Source of the DNA: Meconema thalassinum
Lineage: Eukaryota; Arthropoda; Insecta; Orthoptera; Tettigoniidae
NCBI GenBank assembly: GCA_946902985.2
Contig: OX336391.1
Coordinates: 75,927,947 to 75,991,946, forward strand
Length of the DNA stretch: 64,000 nt
Direction: 5' to 3'
Of the stretch, positions 25,099 to 36,859 are shown piece by piece. The number at the start of each line of letters is the position of its first letter. Within the stretch, counting starts at the first letter, position 1. The notes beneath the pieces are model-generated. The model saw nothing but the letters and a program-made list of their open reading frames with translations. It made no database searches and was not told where the DNA came from. The position numbers and the translations under genes were made by a program.

Positions 25099-25910
25099 CA
25101 GTGAAACCCCTCACTTGGGACACCCCTATACCCTGGACACAACTTCTGATTGGACACATTGAATGCACCGTTCAATTCCTTATACATTTGCATATTAAAA
25201 TCCTTTGTACATTGGACACCCCTCCACCCTAAACATTGAACAGCCCTTAAATGATAGTTAGGACAGGGCAATAGAAGCAAAAGAGTGGGATTTACCTTTG
25301 CTTCCTGCTTAAGAAGGGTTGAGTAAGAAGTGCAGTATTGAGGTGATTTCAAGGAAGTGTTTGGAAGACATGTGCAAGAAAGAGGGTAGAGTAAGTTCAA
25401 GGTTAGTGCTGAAATCTGTAAATTCCCAGAACAGTATAGTCACTCTACAGTTCAGTCAAGGTCTGCCGCAATGTTTGCTACGTTACTGTAATGCACAGAA
25501 GTGCTTCGGTAGAAGAAGTAGTGAACACTTCAATATGAGTAAACGTAAGTTTGTTGAATTAACCATTGAGGAGAAAAAACACGTTCATGACCATCTCTCC
25601 AATGGAGAAAGCTGCAGGGAACAGGCTGAATCGCATGGCATTTCGAAATCTACTGTAACTAACATAAATAACAACAGAATTGCCATTATACAAGCATGGG
25701 AAATAACTATAGTGTCCTAGCAAAGGGAATTTGTCGAATCCCTCACGAACTTCATCATTAAGTGCTGGATATTTTCGCTGCTTTAAAAATAAGAATACTC
25801 CAGTCAGTGGAACTCTACTTCAGGAAAAGACACCATGTATATTGGACACCCCACTACATTGGACACATTTCCAACGAACCATAGATGTCAAACTTAGAGG
25901 GGCTTCGCTG
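25099..25910 (+). mobile_element. Internally deleted pogo/Tigger-like element
   Basis: The ends are inverted: CAGTGAAACCCCTCACTTGG at left and, inverted, CAGCGAAGCCCCTCTAAG at right, each next to a TA (25,097-25,098 and 25,911-25,912). Subterminal TTGGACACCCC words recur at both sides. At 812 bp it is too short for a full transposase and retains only its DNA-binding start. It lies in a gene A intron. Confidence 0.85.
25535..25720 (+). pseudogene. Tigger transposase N-terminal psq/CENP-B helix-turn-helix fragment
   Basis: From ATG at 25,535 the frame reads MSKRKFVELTIEEKKHVHDH, then ISKSTVTNINNNR. This is the KRK...TIEEK...GISKSTV signature of the psq-type helix-turn-helix found at the start of Tigger/pogo transposases. 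The frame stops at 25,720. The CENP-B second helix-turn-helix and the DDE catalytic domain are missing through internal deletion, so it encodes at most a DNA-binding stub. Confidence 0.75.
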
Positions 25911-25912
25911 TA

Positions 25913-26969
25913 TTATGCATTTCTTATGATGCCAGAAAGCTTTCTACTTCTGAAAAATATCACTCACGTGCCACATATTCTCAAATTTTTGTTAATCATA
26001 TGGCACCGTCTAGAACTGAGAGAACATGACATATTTCTCTGATTAAGAAAAAAACGCGGAACACCAACTATACTTAGGTATTTACAACTGAATAACACAA
26101 GTAATGCAGAGCCGTCATTTGGTGGTAACTCGTAATTTCCTGACGCAATTATTTAAGTTCATGCCAGCTTTTGCAGTGTAAATGCACTGTATCAAGCACA
26201 TTAAGGAAAAATTATTATTAGATTACTTCTGAGGTAGTGACATACCGGGAGTAAATTTAAGCCAATATCACAATTATACTACGTATGAAGAAGCATGAGC
26301 CGGATGGTTCTCTATACAACTACCCTTGTTGAAGTCCAGGGCTATATCTCTGAATTACCATACACAATATTTTCCTTAACACACAATACTATTCTGTATC
26401 TCAATATAAATATACCAACAACATTTTAATATTAGTTAATTCTTATTTCTTTTGCTAAAATAAATGGGATTGAATTAAGTGAGAGAAAGTAACACTGAGG
26501 CTGAACTGGTAAACAATCTATCAGATACTCAAAAACAATTGCTAATGACCCAGAGGAAAATCAAAAGACGTATCACAACTTTTACTCCCACTCGTTATTT
26601 CAACATCGTAAGACTCATTAGGATGTATAAAGGAAACTTGAAGTTTTATGTGACCGTTAGTTTCACGATCATGACCCATCTTCGCTATGAAAACTGTTGT
26701 AGAATATAATTGAGATGTTGGAACTCCCTGATGAATGCCAACCATTGCTCTTGTTAAGGAAGCTATTTTAGGGTGAATTTTAGTAGACAACAAAATCCGT
26801 ACCAGCAACAATATTCTCACAAGGATTGTAATAGATACCTGTGTTTTAGACTACTCATTATTTAATTTACACTAACATGTATTAATCACCACATGTAAAA
26901 GTATGTCATCACATATATAATTTTATTGAATTTTGTAACATAAGTTATTACAATATGTCGTCAAGTGTT
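25913..26969. other. Gene A intron, nothing recognised
   Basis: AT-rich sequence with no domain-bearing frame. The minus-strand 92-codon frame at 26,542-26,820 shows no family signature. Confidence 0.45.
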
Positions 26970-27535
26970 TTATACAAGTTTTGTTGACTGAAGTTGTTGT
27001 TCGAGTCTTCGGTCTACTGACTGGTTTGCTGCAGATTTCCATGCCTCCCTGTCCAGTGCTAATAATTTCATCTCTAAATAGCTACCACACCCAACATCCA
27101 AGGCAATCTGTTGAACATATTCTATCCTTGCTTTACCCCTACAATTCTTATCCTCGACTCTTCCTTCCATAACTAACTTTCCTACACGTGGGTGTCTTAG
27201 TAAGTGTCCTACCAACCTATCTCTTCTCTTTATTAGTAGTTGCCAGAAACATCTCTCCCCTTCCAATCCTTGTTATACCTCTCCATTTATAACCCTATCT
27301 ACACAATTGATCTTAATCATTCTCCAGTACCACCACAATTCAAATGTTTCAATTCTCCTCTAACAGTCTAAGTTTCATTTCCATATAGTGCCACGCTCCA
27401 GACAAAGGCTTTCAAAAATGACTTACTAATACCTAAATCTATATTTGCCCTCAACAGATTCCTTTTCTGTAGAAATGCTCTGCTTGACGGTCCTAACCTA
27501 TTTTTATATCCTCTTTGCTTCGTCCATCACTGGTT
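26970..27535 (-). pseudogene. LINE 3' fragment (RTE-like), decayed
   Basis: Minus-strand translation of 27,266 to 26,970 reads KRRDRLVGHLLRHPRVGKLV, then GRVEDKNCRGKARIEYVQQI. This is the well-known C-terminal end of insect LINE polyproteins. Further fragments upstream to about 27,535 (VWSVALYGNET) are broken by stops. A second fragment of the same family is at 60.4-61.1 kb. It is 5'-truncated and inactive. Confidence 0.8.
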
Positions 27536-27690
27536 GTTATATTATATGTTACACATATTATACAGACTAGTGTATTTTAATATCATATTTTTAGTTTTAA
27601 GTCCTATTTAATTAATTCATTAATATGCTGAACAATGTATGTTTAAATATGCTAATTGTAAACTTTATATGGTATTAAATATGTATTCAA

Positions 27691-30600
27691 ACCCACCAAC
27701 CTGGGCCCAGTGTTTGGGAAGCCAGGCTCTGCCTGTCACAAGTCAGGACTAAGGGCGAGTGATAGAGGAGTTACACCTCTTAAAAAACCTTGGTCCAGCT
27801 GGCCCGGCTGGTAGTAGCTCGTAAGGGCCCCAACCAGGGTTACGGTGAAGATGGTCAACGGTTTCTGAAAGCGGATGAGGACATTTATATCCCAACGGTG
27901 GATAAAGCGGAGGAACCATCTTCTGAGCGCAGCGTCTGTTCTTCAGTGAAGCGGCTGCAAAAGACGTCTGTACTCCAGAGGAGCGGCCCTTTACCAAGCT
28001 CCGGGGCTTACAACCTCGGGTCTATTCTCGGGCAGGAGTGATCCGACCCACTTTTTAATTAACAACCAAGCATCATGGAAAGTCGTCAGAATGAAGACAC
28101 TACCCCAGGTGGTAACTGTGCGCAGGAATCCACCACTCCTAGGAGCGCAAGCAGGCCTTCGGATCCTGGGGAGCCTGCACCTATATGCATAGGAAAGGAG
28201 CCTAACAATGGACACAGAAAACTTAAAACCAAACAGACATACTACTTTGGGACGCTGAACGTAAACTCATTGCTCAAGGTTGGTAAGCACAAAGAACTGA
28301 CGAAGATCATGGTTGACCACAACATATCGGTCTTGGCTTTGCAAGAAACACGATACCAGGACGAATATACAATGGATATTGAAGGATATAGGATCTATAA
28401 AGGTATGAGAGCAGTGAAGATAGGCAAGAATTTGCCGACGTTTGGAACGGCTTTTGCAGTAAGTAAGAAAGTTACGAACTCAGTAGTGAAATTCTCTAGT
28501 CCTTCAGAGAGATTGTCTCTTCTCACTCTACGCTGTGGAAACAAAGGGTACACACTGATCAATGTCCATGCACCTATCAATGAGGACAGTAGGCGCAATC
28601 CTGAGAAAGTAGACCAGTTTTGGGACCTTCTTGAAGAACAAATTGAGAAATTACCTAACATGAACATCAAGATAATACTGGGTGATTTTAACGCCCAATT
28701 GGGAACGGAACCACAATTCAGATCAACAGTAGGAAGATATCCTGCTCACAAGATGACTAACAAAAATGGAATAAGACTCGTTGAATTGTGTCGGACATTT
28801 GATCTTCAGGTAATGTCGACGTTCTATAAACATAAACCAAGCAAACAGAAGACCAGGCATTCGCCGGGTAACTTGAATGGTGAGAAACAGATTGACCATG
28901 TTGCAATCACTAGAAGAGCAATAAAAGAGATTATGAACGTAAAAGTACAGAGGGGTGCAAGGTTTGACTCTGATCACTACCTTTCTAAGGTAAAGATAAA
29001 TTTCATTCCTCTCAGGAAGACTCCGAATACAGGAAAAAGAACTCGGAGATTTGATGTGTCGAAACTTAAAATCAGTCAGGAAGTTAAGGAGCAGTATCAT
29101 CAGAACTTGACCTTTGAATCTAAGAATTGGACTGACATCGCTTTTAAGATCCAGCAGACAGCTACCGCCACAATTCTGGCAGCTCCTAAACGAAAACATC
29201 GGTGGTGGAACGAAAGCTGTGATAATGCACTGGCTCAGAGAACAGATGCATGGAGAAAATGGAATTCGACCAAGGGTCAGGATGATTTTGATGCATTCCG
29301 TGATGCGAGAAAAGTTGGAGCCCGAGTGTACCGATGTGCAAAGCGATCGTATGAGAAACAATAGATGGAACAGATCGATCAGAATTTCCGTAAGAACAAC
29401 GTTAGGGACTTTTATCAAACCTTTAAATCTAATCTGAAAGGTTATCAAGCCCCTAGTCTGTGCTTTAGAGATGTTACAGGAAAGCTAGGTATGAACGACA
29501 GGGAAAATTGCGACATTTTGGCTCACTATTTCAACAAGATGCTCAACTGGGATGAGCCATCGCTAAAACTATCCAACTCCCTTCCCATTCAAGGTCTGAC
29601 CAATTCTCAGCCACCTTGTAAGACGGAAATTAAGCTGATCATTGACAGTCTGAAAGATAATAAAGCAGCTGGGGAAGATTCCATAGTGGCGGAACTACTG
29701 AAGCTGGCGAATGAGGATACTCTGGAAATATTAGTCTGCCTCTTCCAGGAGATTTGGAGAACGGGTACTATACCAGTTGAATGGCAATCAGCACTAATCC
29801 ATCCTCTACACAAAAAAGGAGACAAGAAGGACATTGACAATTACAGAGGTATATCGATAGTTCCTGTTCCTTACAAGATTCTTTCTAAAGTACTCCTTAA
29901 CAAAATCGAAGCTTATTTTGATCAACGGATTGGCGAATACCAGGCTGGTTTCCGTAAGGGCCGATCGTGCCCAGAACAAATTTTCAATCTGAAGAACATC
30001 ATCAGATACGAGAAAACTGGGGGGGTTTGAATATGTGGTCGTATTCGTGGATTTCAAAAAAGCATACGATTCGATTGATCGAGAGTCATTATTGAATGTT
30101 CTGGAAGAGATTGGGGTGGATGATTCATCCAGAAATTTGATTAAACAGACTCTCACCAACACAATATCTAAGGTAAAATTCAAGAATGCAATCTCAGAGC
30201 CCTTCGAGATAAAAACAGGGGTCAGACAAGGAGATGGACTTTCTCCACTTCTTTTCAATTGTATCTTAGAAGAGGAAAATCGAGATGGAGAAAATCACTG
30301 AACAAAGAAGAAGGAAATGAAGATCAGTTTCGATTAGGCCCCAAACACAAAGGAGTGTATATTGACTGTCTGGCGTTCGCAGACGACGTAGCCATATTTG
30401 CAAATAACACCAGTTCAGTAATCAGGAAGATAAACCATCTGAAAGAAACAACAGATAAAGTAGGACTACAAATTTCATTTGAGAAAACGAAATATATGAC
30501 TAATATCCGTGAAGGTCCAGAATGGTTGTTCACAGACCATGGAATGATTCGAAGAGTCAAGAAGTTTAAATACCTTGGTGAAGAAATCCAAGAGAATGGG

Positions 30601-31140
30601 CTAGAACAAGAAGCGACCAATATCCGCATCCTGAAACTAGAGCGAGCGTTCCAACTGACTAAAAGCATCTACAATAAAAGATGCTACGTATAGGAGTCAA
30701 ACGAAGGCACTACAGCATTGCTGTCAAACCAGAAGGTTTATATACTTCGGAGACCCTCTGTATGAATCGGACAGGACAAGTCAATCAGCTACTTAAAACA
30801 CAACGCAGACTACTACGGAAGATCTTGGGTGCAACAGTTGGGTTGACGGACAGGTTCGACTGACATCAAATAAAGAAGTATACAGGTGGGCATAACGGAG
30901 GATAAAATCAAAGACAGGAATAGTTTCAGAAGGATGGTGAAAAACTATCAGGGTTTTATGGTGGAGGCGGAACCCAGAAGACGAAGAGGCCCTTTGACAG
31001 AGGATCGGAAGAACAAGCTGATAGATGGGCTCAAAAGATACTGGCAAGATGTCAAAGCCGGCAAACGAACAAGACGCAGACACTGAAATGAGAGTGGTTG
31101 TTAACACGCGGTCCATAGAGGCTCAAATCGCCAAAAAAAA
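27691..31140 (+). mobile_element. Full-length RTE-type LINE
   Basis: Flanked by the 10-base direct repeat ATGTATTCAA at 27,681-27,690 and 31,141-31,150. The 5' end (ACCCACCAACCTGGGCCCAG) is the leader commonly seen on this insect LINE family, and the 3' end is an A9 tail. It lies in an intron of gene A, opposite to the gene. Confidence 0.92.
28075..31086 (+). pseudogene. RTE LINE polyprotein: AP endonuclease plus reverse transcriptase, broken
   Basis: The frame starts at ATG 28,075. The endonuclease has FGTLNVNSLLK, LALQETRYQD, ILGDFNAQLG and FDSDHYL (catalytic N, E, D, H positions present). The reverse transcriptase has LHKKGDKKDIDNYRGIS, YQAGFRKGRSC, VFVDFKKAYDSID (motif A), GVRQGDGLSPLLFN (motif B) and LAFADDVAIFAN (active-site FADD). 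An in-frame TAG at 29,362-29,364 precedes ATG MEQIDQ. A frameshift lies in the G-run at about 30,021-30,026 and another near 30,280. The end (to TGA at 31,084-31,086) is basic. It would nick target DNA and copy its own RNA, but this copy is inactive. Confidence 0.9.
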
Positions 31141-31289
31141 ATGTATTCAATGAGCATTGACAAGAATCTATATTTAAGAATTAACTGATACAAATCAGTA
31201 CAGATCAATGCATGCAACAATACCACTGGTTAATATCTCTGCCAGGTGATTTTTTTTTCTCCTAGCCTATTGCCGACAACCACAAAGAT

Positions 31290-31452
31290 TGGCCACTAAA
31301 CCTTAACGTGGTCAAACTTCTTCCTCTAACGCAGTATTCACTCTCGTGAGGACAATCTAAAAGCAATATAGTTTGCCACTAAACCCTAACATTGTCAACC
31401 CCCCCCCCCCTCCTTTAACACGGTAATCAGCCCAGTGAGGACAATCTGAAAG
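31290..31452 (+). repeat. Imperfect tandem duplication, about 83-bp unit
   Basis: CCACTAAACC...GAGGACAATCTAAAAG at 31,292-31,361 is repeated as CCACTAAACC...GAGGACAATCTGAAAG at 31,375-31,452, with a run of Cs inside the second copy. Origin unknown. Confidence 0.6.
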
Positions 31453-32879
31453 GTGACTAATTACTTTCTCTCGGACTGTAGTCAAGAACCAAATGCTTGA
31501 CCATGTTCTTCCGCAACCTCATCCCCTAGTAAATTGTCTCACATGAAACTGCTTGGAGACTATCATAACGTGACGTCATGCACTGTCGCAAACTTGTTTG
31601 TTAAGTCATGACTAATGTAGTCTCCCATGGACAGAGTTTTTTAGAAAATTTCCCTGTCATACCAACGTCACTAAAACCATGTGTCAGGTAACTATTGACA
31701 ACCGTCATGGCCGCTGCAGTTACCATGGAAGTCTGTTTTGTTTATAGAGAGAGCCAAATGAAAACAAAATTTATTCTATGGGATTTATGGAGGAAATCTA
31801 GGTGAATTTCACAACTCACAGGTTGGAAACCCTAATTATCGAAGATAGTTGTTACTTAGTCACCAGGGAAGCTCATGTTTCTTACAAAGTCAGCCAAACA
31901 GAACGTCAATAAATCTGGGGAATTTTGGGGAAAATCTGGGCATTTTCCCCACTCACAGATGGCAACCCTGTTGATCTATGACAGCCATTGTTAGGTCACC
32001 ATGTCAACGTGATATGGATACATAGTCAAACAGCAAGAAAATTCAAATCTAGTAGATGCTACTGAGTTAGCCTGCAAGGAGTGTTACAGGTTTACTGACA
32101 ATTATGTGCCAGTTTACAATGATTTCATGAATGGTACTCAGGAAAGTAACAAATTAGTAAGCATTTCATTATGAATACACTCGCTTAATGATGATGATGA
32201 TGATGATGATGATAATTGTTGTTTTAAGGTGCCGAACATCTGACTTATTGGCTACTAAAACTTGTTTAATGTAAACCTACCACATTGTGACTAGCATTTA
32301 ATATAGGCAAAATGAAAATACTCCCACTCGTACCATAGGGATCTGAACTCAGCATGTATTGACCATGAAATGGCGAAAGAAAGGAAGTAGAATGTCCAGT
32401 ACAAGTTAGTAGAAGATATAAAAGTCTCAGATGGGCCTCGTCTGTTTTAACCCACGACCGAGAAGTTGTGAGCCCCTAGGAGAGATAATCTTTGAATGCC
32501 ATTATTAACCCTTGAAGAGGGAAACAGTTAGATTAATAGGCTAAAAATAACTCCACAGGCTGCAGCAGACCACATGTCAATATGTAGGCCCATCCAATAC
32601 ATCGAGGGTTTACAAATGACTTACAAAAGTCATAGATTTTCAAGGCGTAGGCTCATTGGTCAGAGCAACAGTGTACGAAGCCAGCAGTCGCTAGTTCATG
32701 TCCGGCATGGGTCAGATATTTTATCACTCCACCTTTCATCAAAAGGATGGTGCTTTCTGTACAATACACAACCTAACATTTGTCATCAATACAGTTGGGA
32801 AAATACTATTCTGGAATCCCTAAATACCATTTCGTGATAAGATTAACAGATCATGCCTTTTAAAGAGGCATGGAGCATT
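31453..32879. other. Gene A intron, nothing firm
   Basis: It contains a GAT microsatellite at about 32,188-32,212. At 32,650-32,705 a tRNA-like stretch (TTGGTCAGAGCAACAG ... GTTCATGTCC) might be a decayed SINE. No coding signal. Confidence 0.5.
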
Positions 32880-33280
32880 AACTCGATAAGGTACTTACCA
32901 TTTTCACATCTGAAGATGCTGATTCTACTTTGATTCAAGGAACAATCTCCGGTGTAGGACATTCTGCTTTATTGGATGGAACAAGCTGCGATGTGGGACA
33001 TGATTTAATATCCTTGCTAAGATGAGCATCAACCTGCAGAGAAATGACTTGTGTCTCAAATATGTTTCTTTGCATAGGTGGAATTATATCTTACATATGA
33101 TTTGCACAATTTACGCTACGGGAATCTGAGAACAAGATAACATTTATCTGGTTTCCATTTCTTTTCATTCCTTCCAAGCACAATACAACATAGACGGCCT
33201 AGATCAGTAAGCCTATTTACGCACTTAATTGCAGTTATTTTTTATATTATCACAAAATGAAATGCCAGACTAGTGAGGCT
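32880..33280. repeat. Segmental direct repeat, copy 2
   Basis: Diverged copy of 24,270-24,660 in the same orientation, about 8.6 kb away, containing the duplicated exon 32,899-33,033. Confidence 0.7.
32899..33033 (-). pseudogene. Gene A duplicated exon carrying an in-frame stop
   Basis: On the minus strand, acceptor TCTCTGCAG precedes a 135-base segment with donor GTAAGTACC. Phase 0 reading gives VDAHLSKDIKSCPTSQLVPS... and ...CPTPEIVP, then TGA at 32,937-32,935, then IKVESASSDVKM. The related exon at 24.3 kb has a Cys codon at the stop position. If included in mRNA it would end the protein or trigger decay. It may be a dead duplicate, a regulated poison exon or a short-isoform end. Its splice sites are intact, which is odd for a purely dead copy. 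Confidence 0.55.
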
Positions 33281-33779
33281 TATTTTTTGTCATCAATTTT
33301 ATAGTATTCAGTTGATCTTTATGTCAACAACCCTCTTTATAAATAATAGACCATGAAGGATTCACAATAAGGGAAATGTGAGAGATGATTTGATAGTTAA
33401 GGGGGTTCATAAAAACAAGACATAAAGATAAGTAAGAAAGAGGAACAATGCCTCCTATGTGGGAAAGTAATGGGTGCAGCAGATTTGCTAAAAAAATACA
33501 ATTAAATGAAAATAGTTACATCAAAGTTGGCAGAAGATGGAGATTAGAATTAGAATATTACTAAATAGTGAACTGACGATGCCAGGTAAATTACTGATAT
33601 TAATCAATGTTACCTGAGGAATGTGGAATAGCAAAGTAACAGAAGTTAAAAAAAAAAAAATACAAGTTAGACGGTATCCTAATCAATAAAACAACCTTGA
33701 AGTTTAGGACAGCTTCTCCGTATCACTTTGAACAAGACTGGGCTGCCATTCCCCAAGGAAATCTTACAAATCCTAATTC
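33281..33779. other. Gene A intron, nothing recognised
   Basis: Purine/AT-rich sequence with an A-run at about 33,649-33,660; no domain-bearing frame. Confidence 0.45.
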
Positions 33780-34326
33780 AAAGTATGCCCACCAGTGTTG
33801 TTTATTTTTAGCAACATGGTATAGTGTAGGAGTGTTGAGTCCATACCATTCACGCAGGTTCCTTAGCCAAGATATCCTCCTCCTTCCTCGACGTCCCTTA
33901 CCTTAAAATTTTCCTTCAATAATGATCTGAGGAAGAGCATATTTATCATTACGAATCATATGACCTAAGTATTGATGCTTGGACTTTTTGATGGTATTTA
34001 AGATCTCCAAGTCTTTGAGCAGGCATTCGAGCACTTCGGTGATAGCCTACGTACTTTATCGATCCATGATATTCTGAGCATGAGTCTGTAGCACCACAAC
34101 TCAAAGGCTTGAAGTTTTTTACTGGTGTTCTCCGTGAGGGTCCAGGCTTCAGCTCCATACATCTGGATAGAGAAATTGTAACATCTAAGTAGACGGAGAC
34201 GAAGAGCGATATTAAAGTCTCTGTTGCACAGTAGTGTGTTCATTTTCTGTTCAATGTGGGATCTAATTTCAATAGCATTACTCCAATTATGATCAAGTAT
34301 GTATCCAAGGTATTTTAGATGCTGAA
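33780..34326 (-). pseudogene. LINE reverse transcriptase C-terminal fragment
   Basis: Minus-strand reading gives HLKYLGYILDHNWSN from 34,326, then MNTLLCNRDFNIALRLRLL, FSIQMYGAEAWTLTE and CYRLMLRISWIDKV. After a frameshift near 34,000 it reads KHQYLGHMIRNDKYALPQII toward 33,900. These are the usual post-catalytic segments of RTE-type LINEs. It is truncated at both ends and broken. Confidence 0.8.
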
Positions 34327-34349
34327 CTTGTTCCAGTTACATCCCAGCT

Positions 34350-35645
34350 CAACATTATAGTGCCAAAAATATGGCCGTCGCTGAACGACAGCTGAAGCAA
34401 GCTATTCGGGAGAGTAGATCGCTGGACGTCAGAACGCAGCTTTCGGTTTTCAACCGCTAAGACTTCGGTTATCCTTTTCTGCCGAAAGTGCACTCTCCAT
34501 CCCGATCCTGCACTTTATCTAGGTAGAGCAGCCTTGCCTGTTGATACTATGTACCGATTCCTTGGGCTCCTTTTCGATCAGAAGTTAACATGGGAGCCTC
34601 ACGTGTGGTGTTTGAAAACTGCCTGTGCTAATAAGGTTAACATGTTGAGATTTCTTAGCGGCACATCGTGGGGGGCGGACCGCACGGTGCTCCTACGTTT
34701 TTATAGGTCACTGATTTTGTCTCGTCTCGATGATGGCAGTGTTTCATATGGTTCGGCCCGCAAGTCAGTACTTGGTAAACTGGATAGCGTCCACCACGGT
34801 GGGGTGAGGCTGGCAACTGGAGCTCTTCGGACAAGCCCAGTCGTCAGCTTGCTCGCTGAGGCTGGTGTACCTCCTTTACAACTGAGGCACCAACGAGTGC
34901 CGCTGACCTATGCTGCAACTATCCGACAGATGCCACTTCATCCAAGTTACCCATGTTTGTTTTATAATGTGAATCGCCGGCTGTATGGTACGCTCGTTCG
35001 AGCTACTCGGCCGGCAGGGATTCGCTTGGATGACGCCTATCGGCAGTTCTGTATTCCTTGTGTCTCCTGTATCGTCCAAGTACCTAGCAAGGCCCCTCCG
35101 TGGATGGTTTTTCGCCCTGATATTATCCGCGATCTGCACACCGGCCCTAAGTCGAACTTTTCTGTCCATCGGTGGCTGTTCCGGTCCGTGGTGGGCCGGT
35201 ATCCAGGATCAGGACTTCTATTCACGAACGGTTCGAGGGTCAACGAGAAAGTAGGCTGTGCATTTGTGTCTGAGGATCGTCCGTTTCTCATTTCACTTCC
35301 AGATGCCTGTGGCATGTACACTGCGGAGCTCTATGCCATTTTAGAGGCCCTGCACGTTATCAGACGATCACCAGCACTTTCTTGTGGGTACGGACTCTCT
35401 TAGTGCGCTGCAAGCGATTGATGTGTGTTTCCCGAAGCACCCGCTGGTCCAGATTATGCACGACCTGCTAGTCAGTGCGTGTAACGCTGGAACCGGGGTG
35501 ACCTTTGTGTGGCTTCCCAGCCACATTGGTATTGCGGGATACGAGCTTGATTAAGCGGTGAGAGAGGCAGTCGCACTGCCCTCGCTACCGTATAAGGTCC
35601 CTGCTAGTGATGTATGCTCTCAGTTGCGACATTCCATCCTGCAAA
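34350..35645 (+). pseudogene. LINE fragment with RNase H domain (I/jockey-like group)
   Basis: Plus-strand reading from about 34,370, clean from 34,534: YRFLGLLFDQKLTWEPHV, FLSGTSWGADRTVLLRFYRS and VHHGGVRLATGALRTSPV (post-RT region). An RNase H part follows: LLFTNGSRVN (Asp replaced by Asn at the first site), MYTAELYAILEAL, and after a frameshift near 35,390 GTDSLSALQAI, then WLPSHIGIAGYE. A stop follows at about 35,552. RNase H after reverse transcriptase is typical of I-group and some jockey-like LINEs. It is 5'-truncated and inactive, and it abuts the minus-strand LINE fragment in a gene A intron. Confidence 0.8.
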
Positions 35646-35829
35646 CAAATTATGTATGTATAATAATTAGCCTACTGCTTGGGAGCAACTATTAAGTTCA
35701 AGTACCATTTAACTTAACAGAATCTAATAAACTTGCTAAATACAAAAAAGTTTTCATTTGGACATGAAAAATGTATTGTATACATGTAATTCATCAAATG
35801 GATACATAAAAATCTAATCTAATCTAAGA

Positions 35830-36480
35830 TTGCAATGTTCCACAATATGTGGAAATAAAATACACTTACAATGTCAGCCAGGTCATCTGTTTGTGTCCAC
35901 CCTTCCGGCTCACTTTTGATAACTGATTGTTCCTCCATTATGTTTAGGAATCTAGAATACAAAAATTCACTTAAAATACATTAAATACCGTACGTCTTAT
36001 TCAGTCATCCTGGTATTCCGAATATACCCCGCAAGTTGTGCAGTGGTATGTTTTTCCTGACAACAGTAAATCCTACTCGATCATTACGCTCGACTTACGG
36101 GTTAGAGAATAACGCCTAGAAAATTATTGTACCATTGAGGAATTAGTGAGCATTATTAACATCCCAGCGGCTAGTTCGTGTTATACAACAGTGAAATTGA
36201 CCAACTCTCGAATGCGTCTATCATGTGTTCGGTTCCTTTAAGTTATTACCAAATACACACAAACCTGAACAATGTTGGGGCGAGGCGGGAATAATGGATT
36301 GTCAGAAGCCGACTAGTTGGACGCTCTTTTACATATCACACAAATCCACACGACCGAATTAGATTCCGTGTATGTTAACTGAACTTACCTCACGCTTATT
36401 CGGAAATCAGGAGTTCCTGTATTAATGTCTTTCATTAACCACACATTGCCCAGTTCAAATGAAAACTATTGGATTCTCCT
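35830..36480 (-). repeat. Inverted duplication containing the start of gene A and its upstream region
   Basis: Read on the minus strand, this segment matches the region upstream of and including gene B's first coding exon. 36,480-36,124 matches 42,330-42,657 and continues briefly at 57,667. 36,035-35,830 matches 58,640-58,850. Shared words include TAGTTTTCATTTGAAC, GAACCGAACACATGATAGAC, ATATTCGGAATACCA and GATGACTGAATAAG. Identity is roughly 80% in non-coding parts by eye and higher in the exon. Confidence 0.85.
35870..35938 (-). CDS. Gene A first coding exon
   Basis: ATG at 35,938-35,936 opens 23 codons, MEEQSVIKSEPEGWTQ..., ending ...DDLADI at a consensus donor GTAAGTGT. Upstream, TTTTTGTATTCTAG is a likely acceptor 15 bases before the ATG, so a 5'-UTR exon should lie further right. 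The same 23 residues are coded at 58,744 on the other strand with only a synonymous change that I can see. The IKSEPE core is a possible SUMOylation motif. An insect zinc-finger or transcriptional regulator is inferred, not shown. It ends in phase 0, compatible with the exons at 33.0 and 24.3 kb. Confidence 0.72.
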
Positions 36481-36859
36481 CATGGACGGGCAGTGAGAGA
36501 AGGATGTATTTATCTTGACAAAACTAACATCGGTAGAACTTGTATAATATCATCATAAAGCTGTAAGTTACCTACGTCAAGGAGTAAATGATACCTTCTT
36601 ATCGTCGATAATTAAGTATTGTAAACTGAGAGTCACGGGGCAAGAGGGAATACTTTCGCCGTACCACTTGTTACCATTTTAACTTATTTTTTCCACATAC
36701 GGTATATATACAATATAAAAAACAAGATGTTCAGTAAAGAACATATAGCCTACTTTCTCCTAAATGCATGGGTATTGTTATAACTCTTTGTCCTTTTCAA
36801 GGAGTATAATTGAATGTTGGTTGTAGTAGCTTGTTGAAATACAACGTGCTATAGGGATA

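Noticed and set aside
31392..31412. C-run as a structural (G-quadruplex) element
   Set aside because: A single homopolymer tract inside a duplicated unit; too little to support a functional claim.
32650..32705. tRNA gene or SINE
   Set aside because: Only partial A/B-box resemblance; it cannot fold into a convincing cloverleaf by eye and has no clear SINE body.
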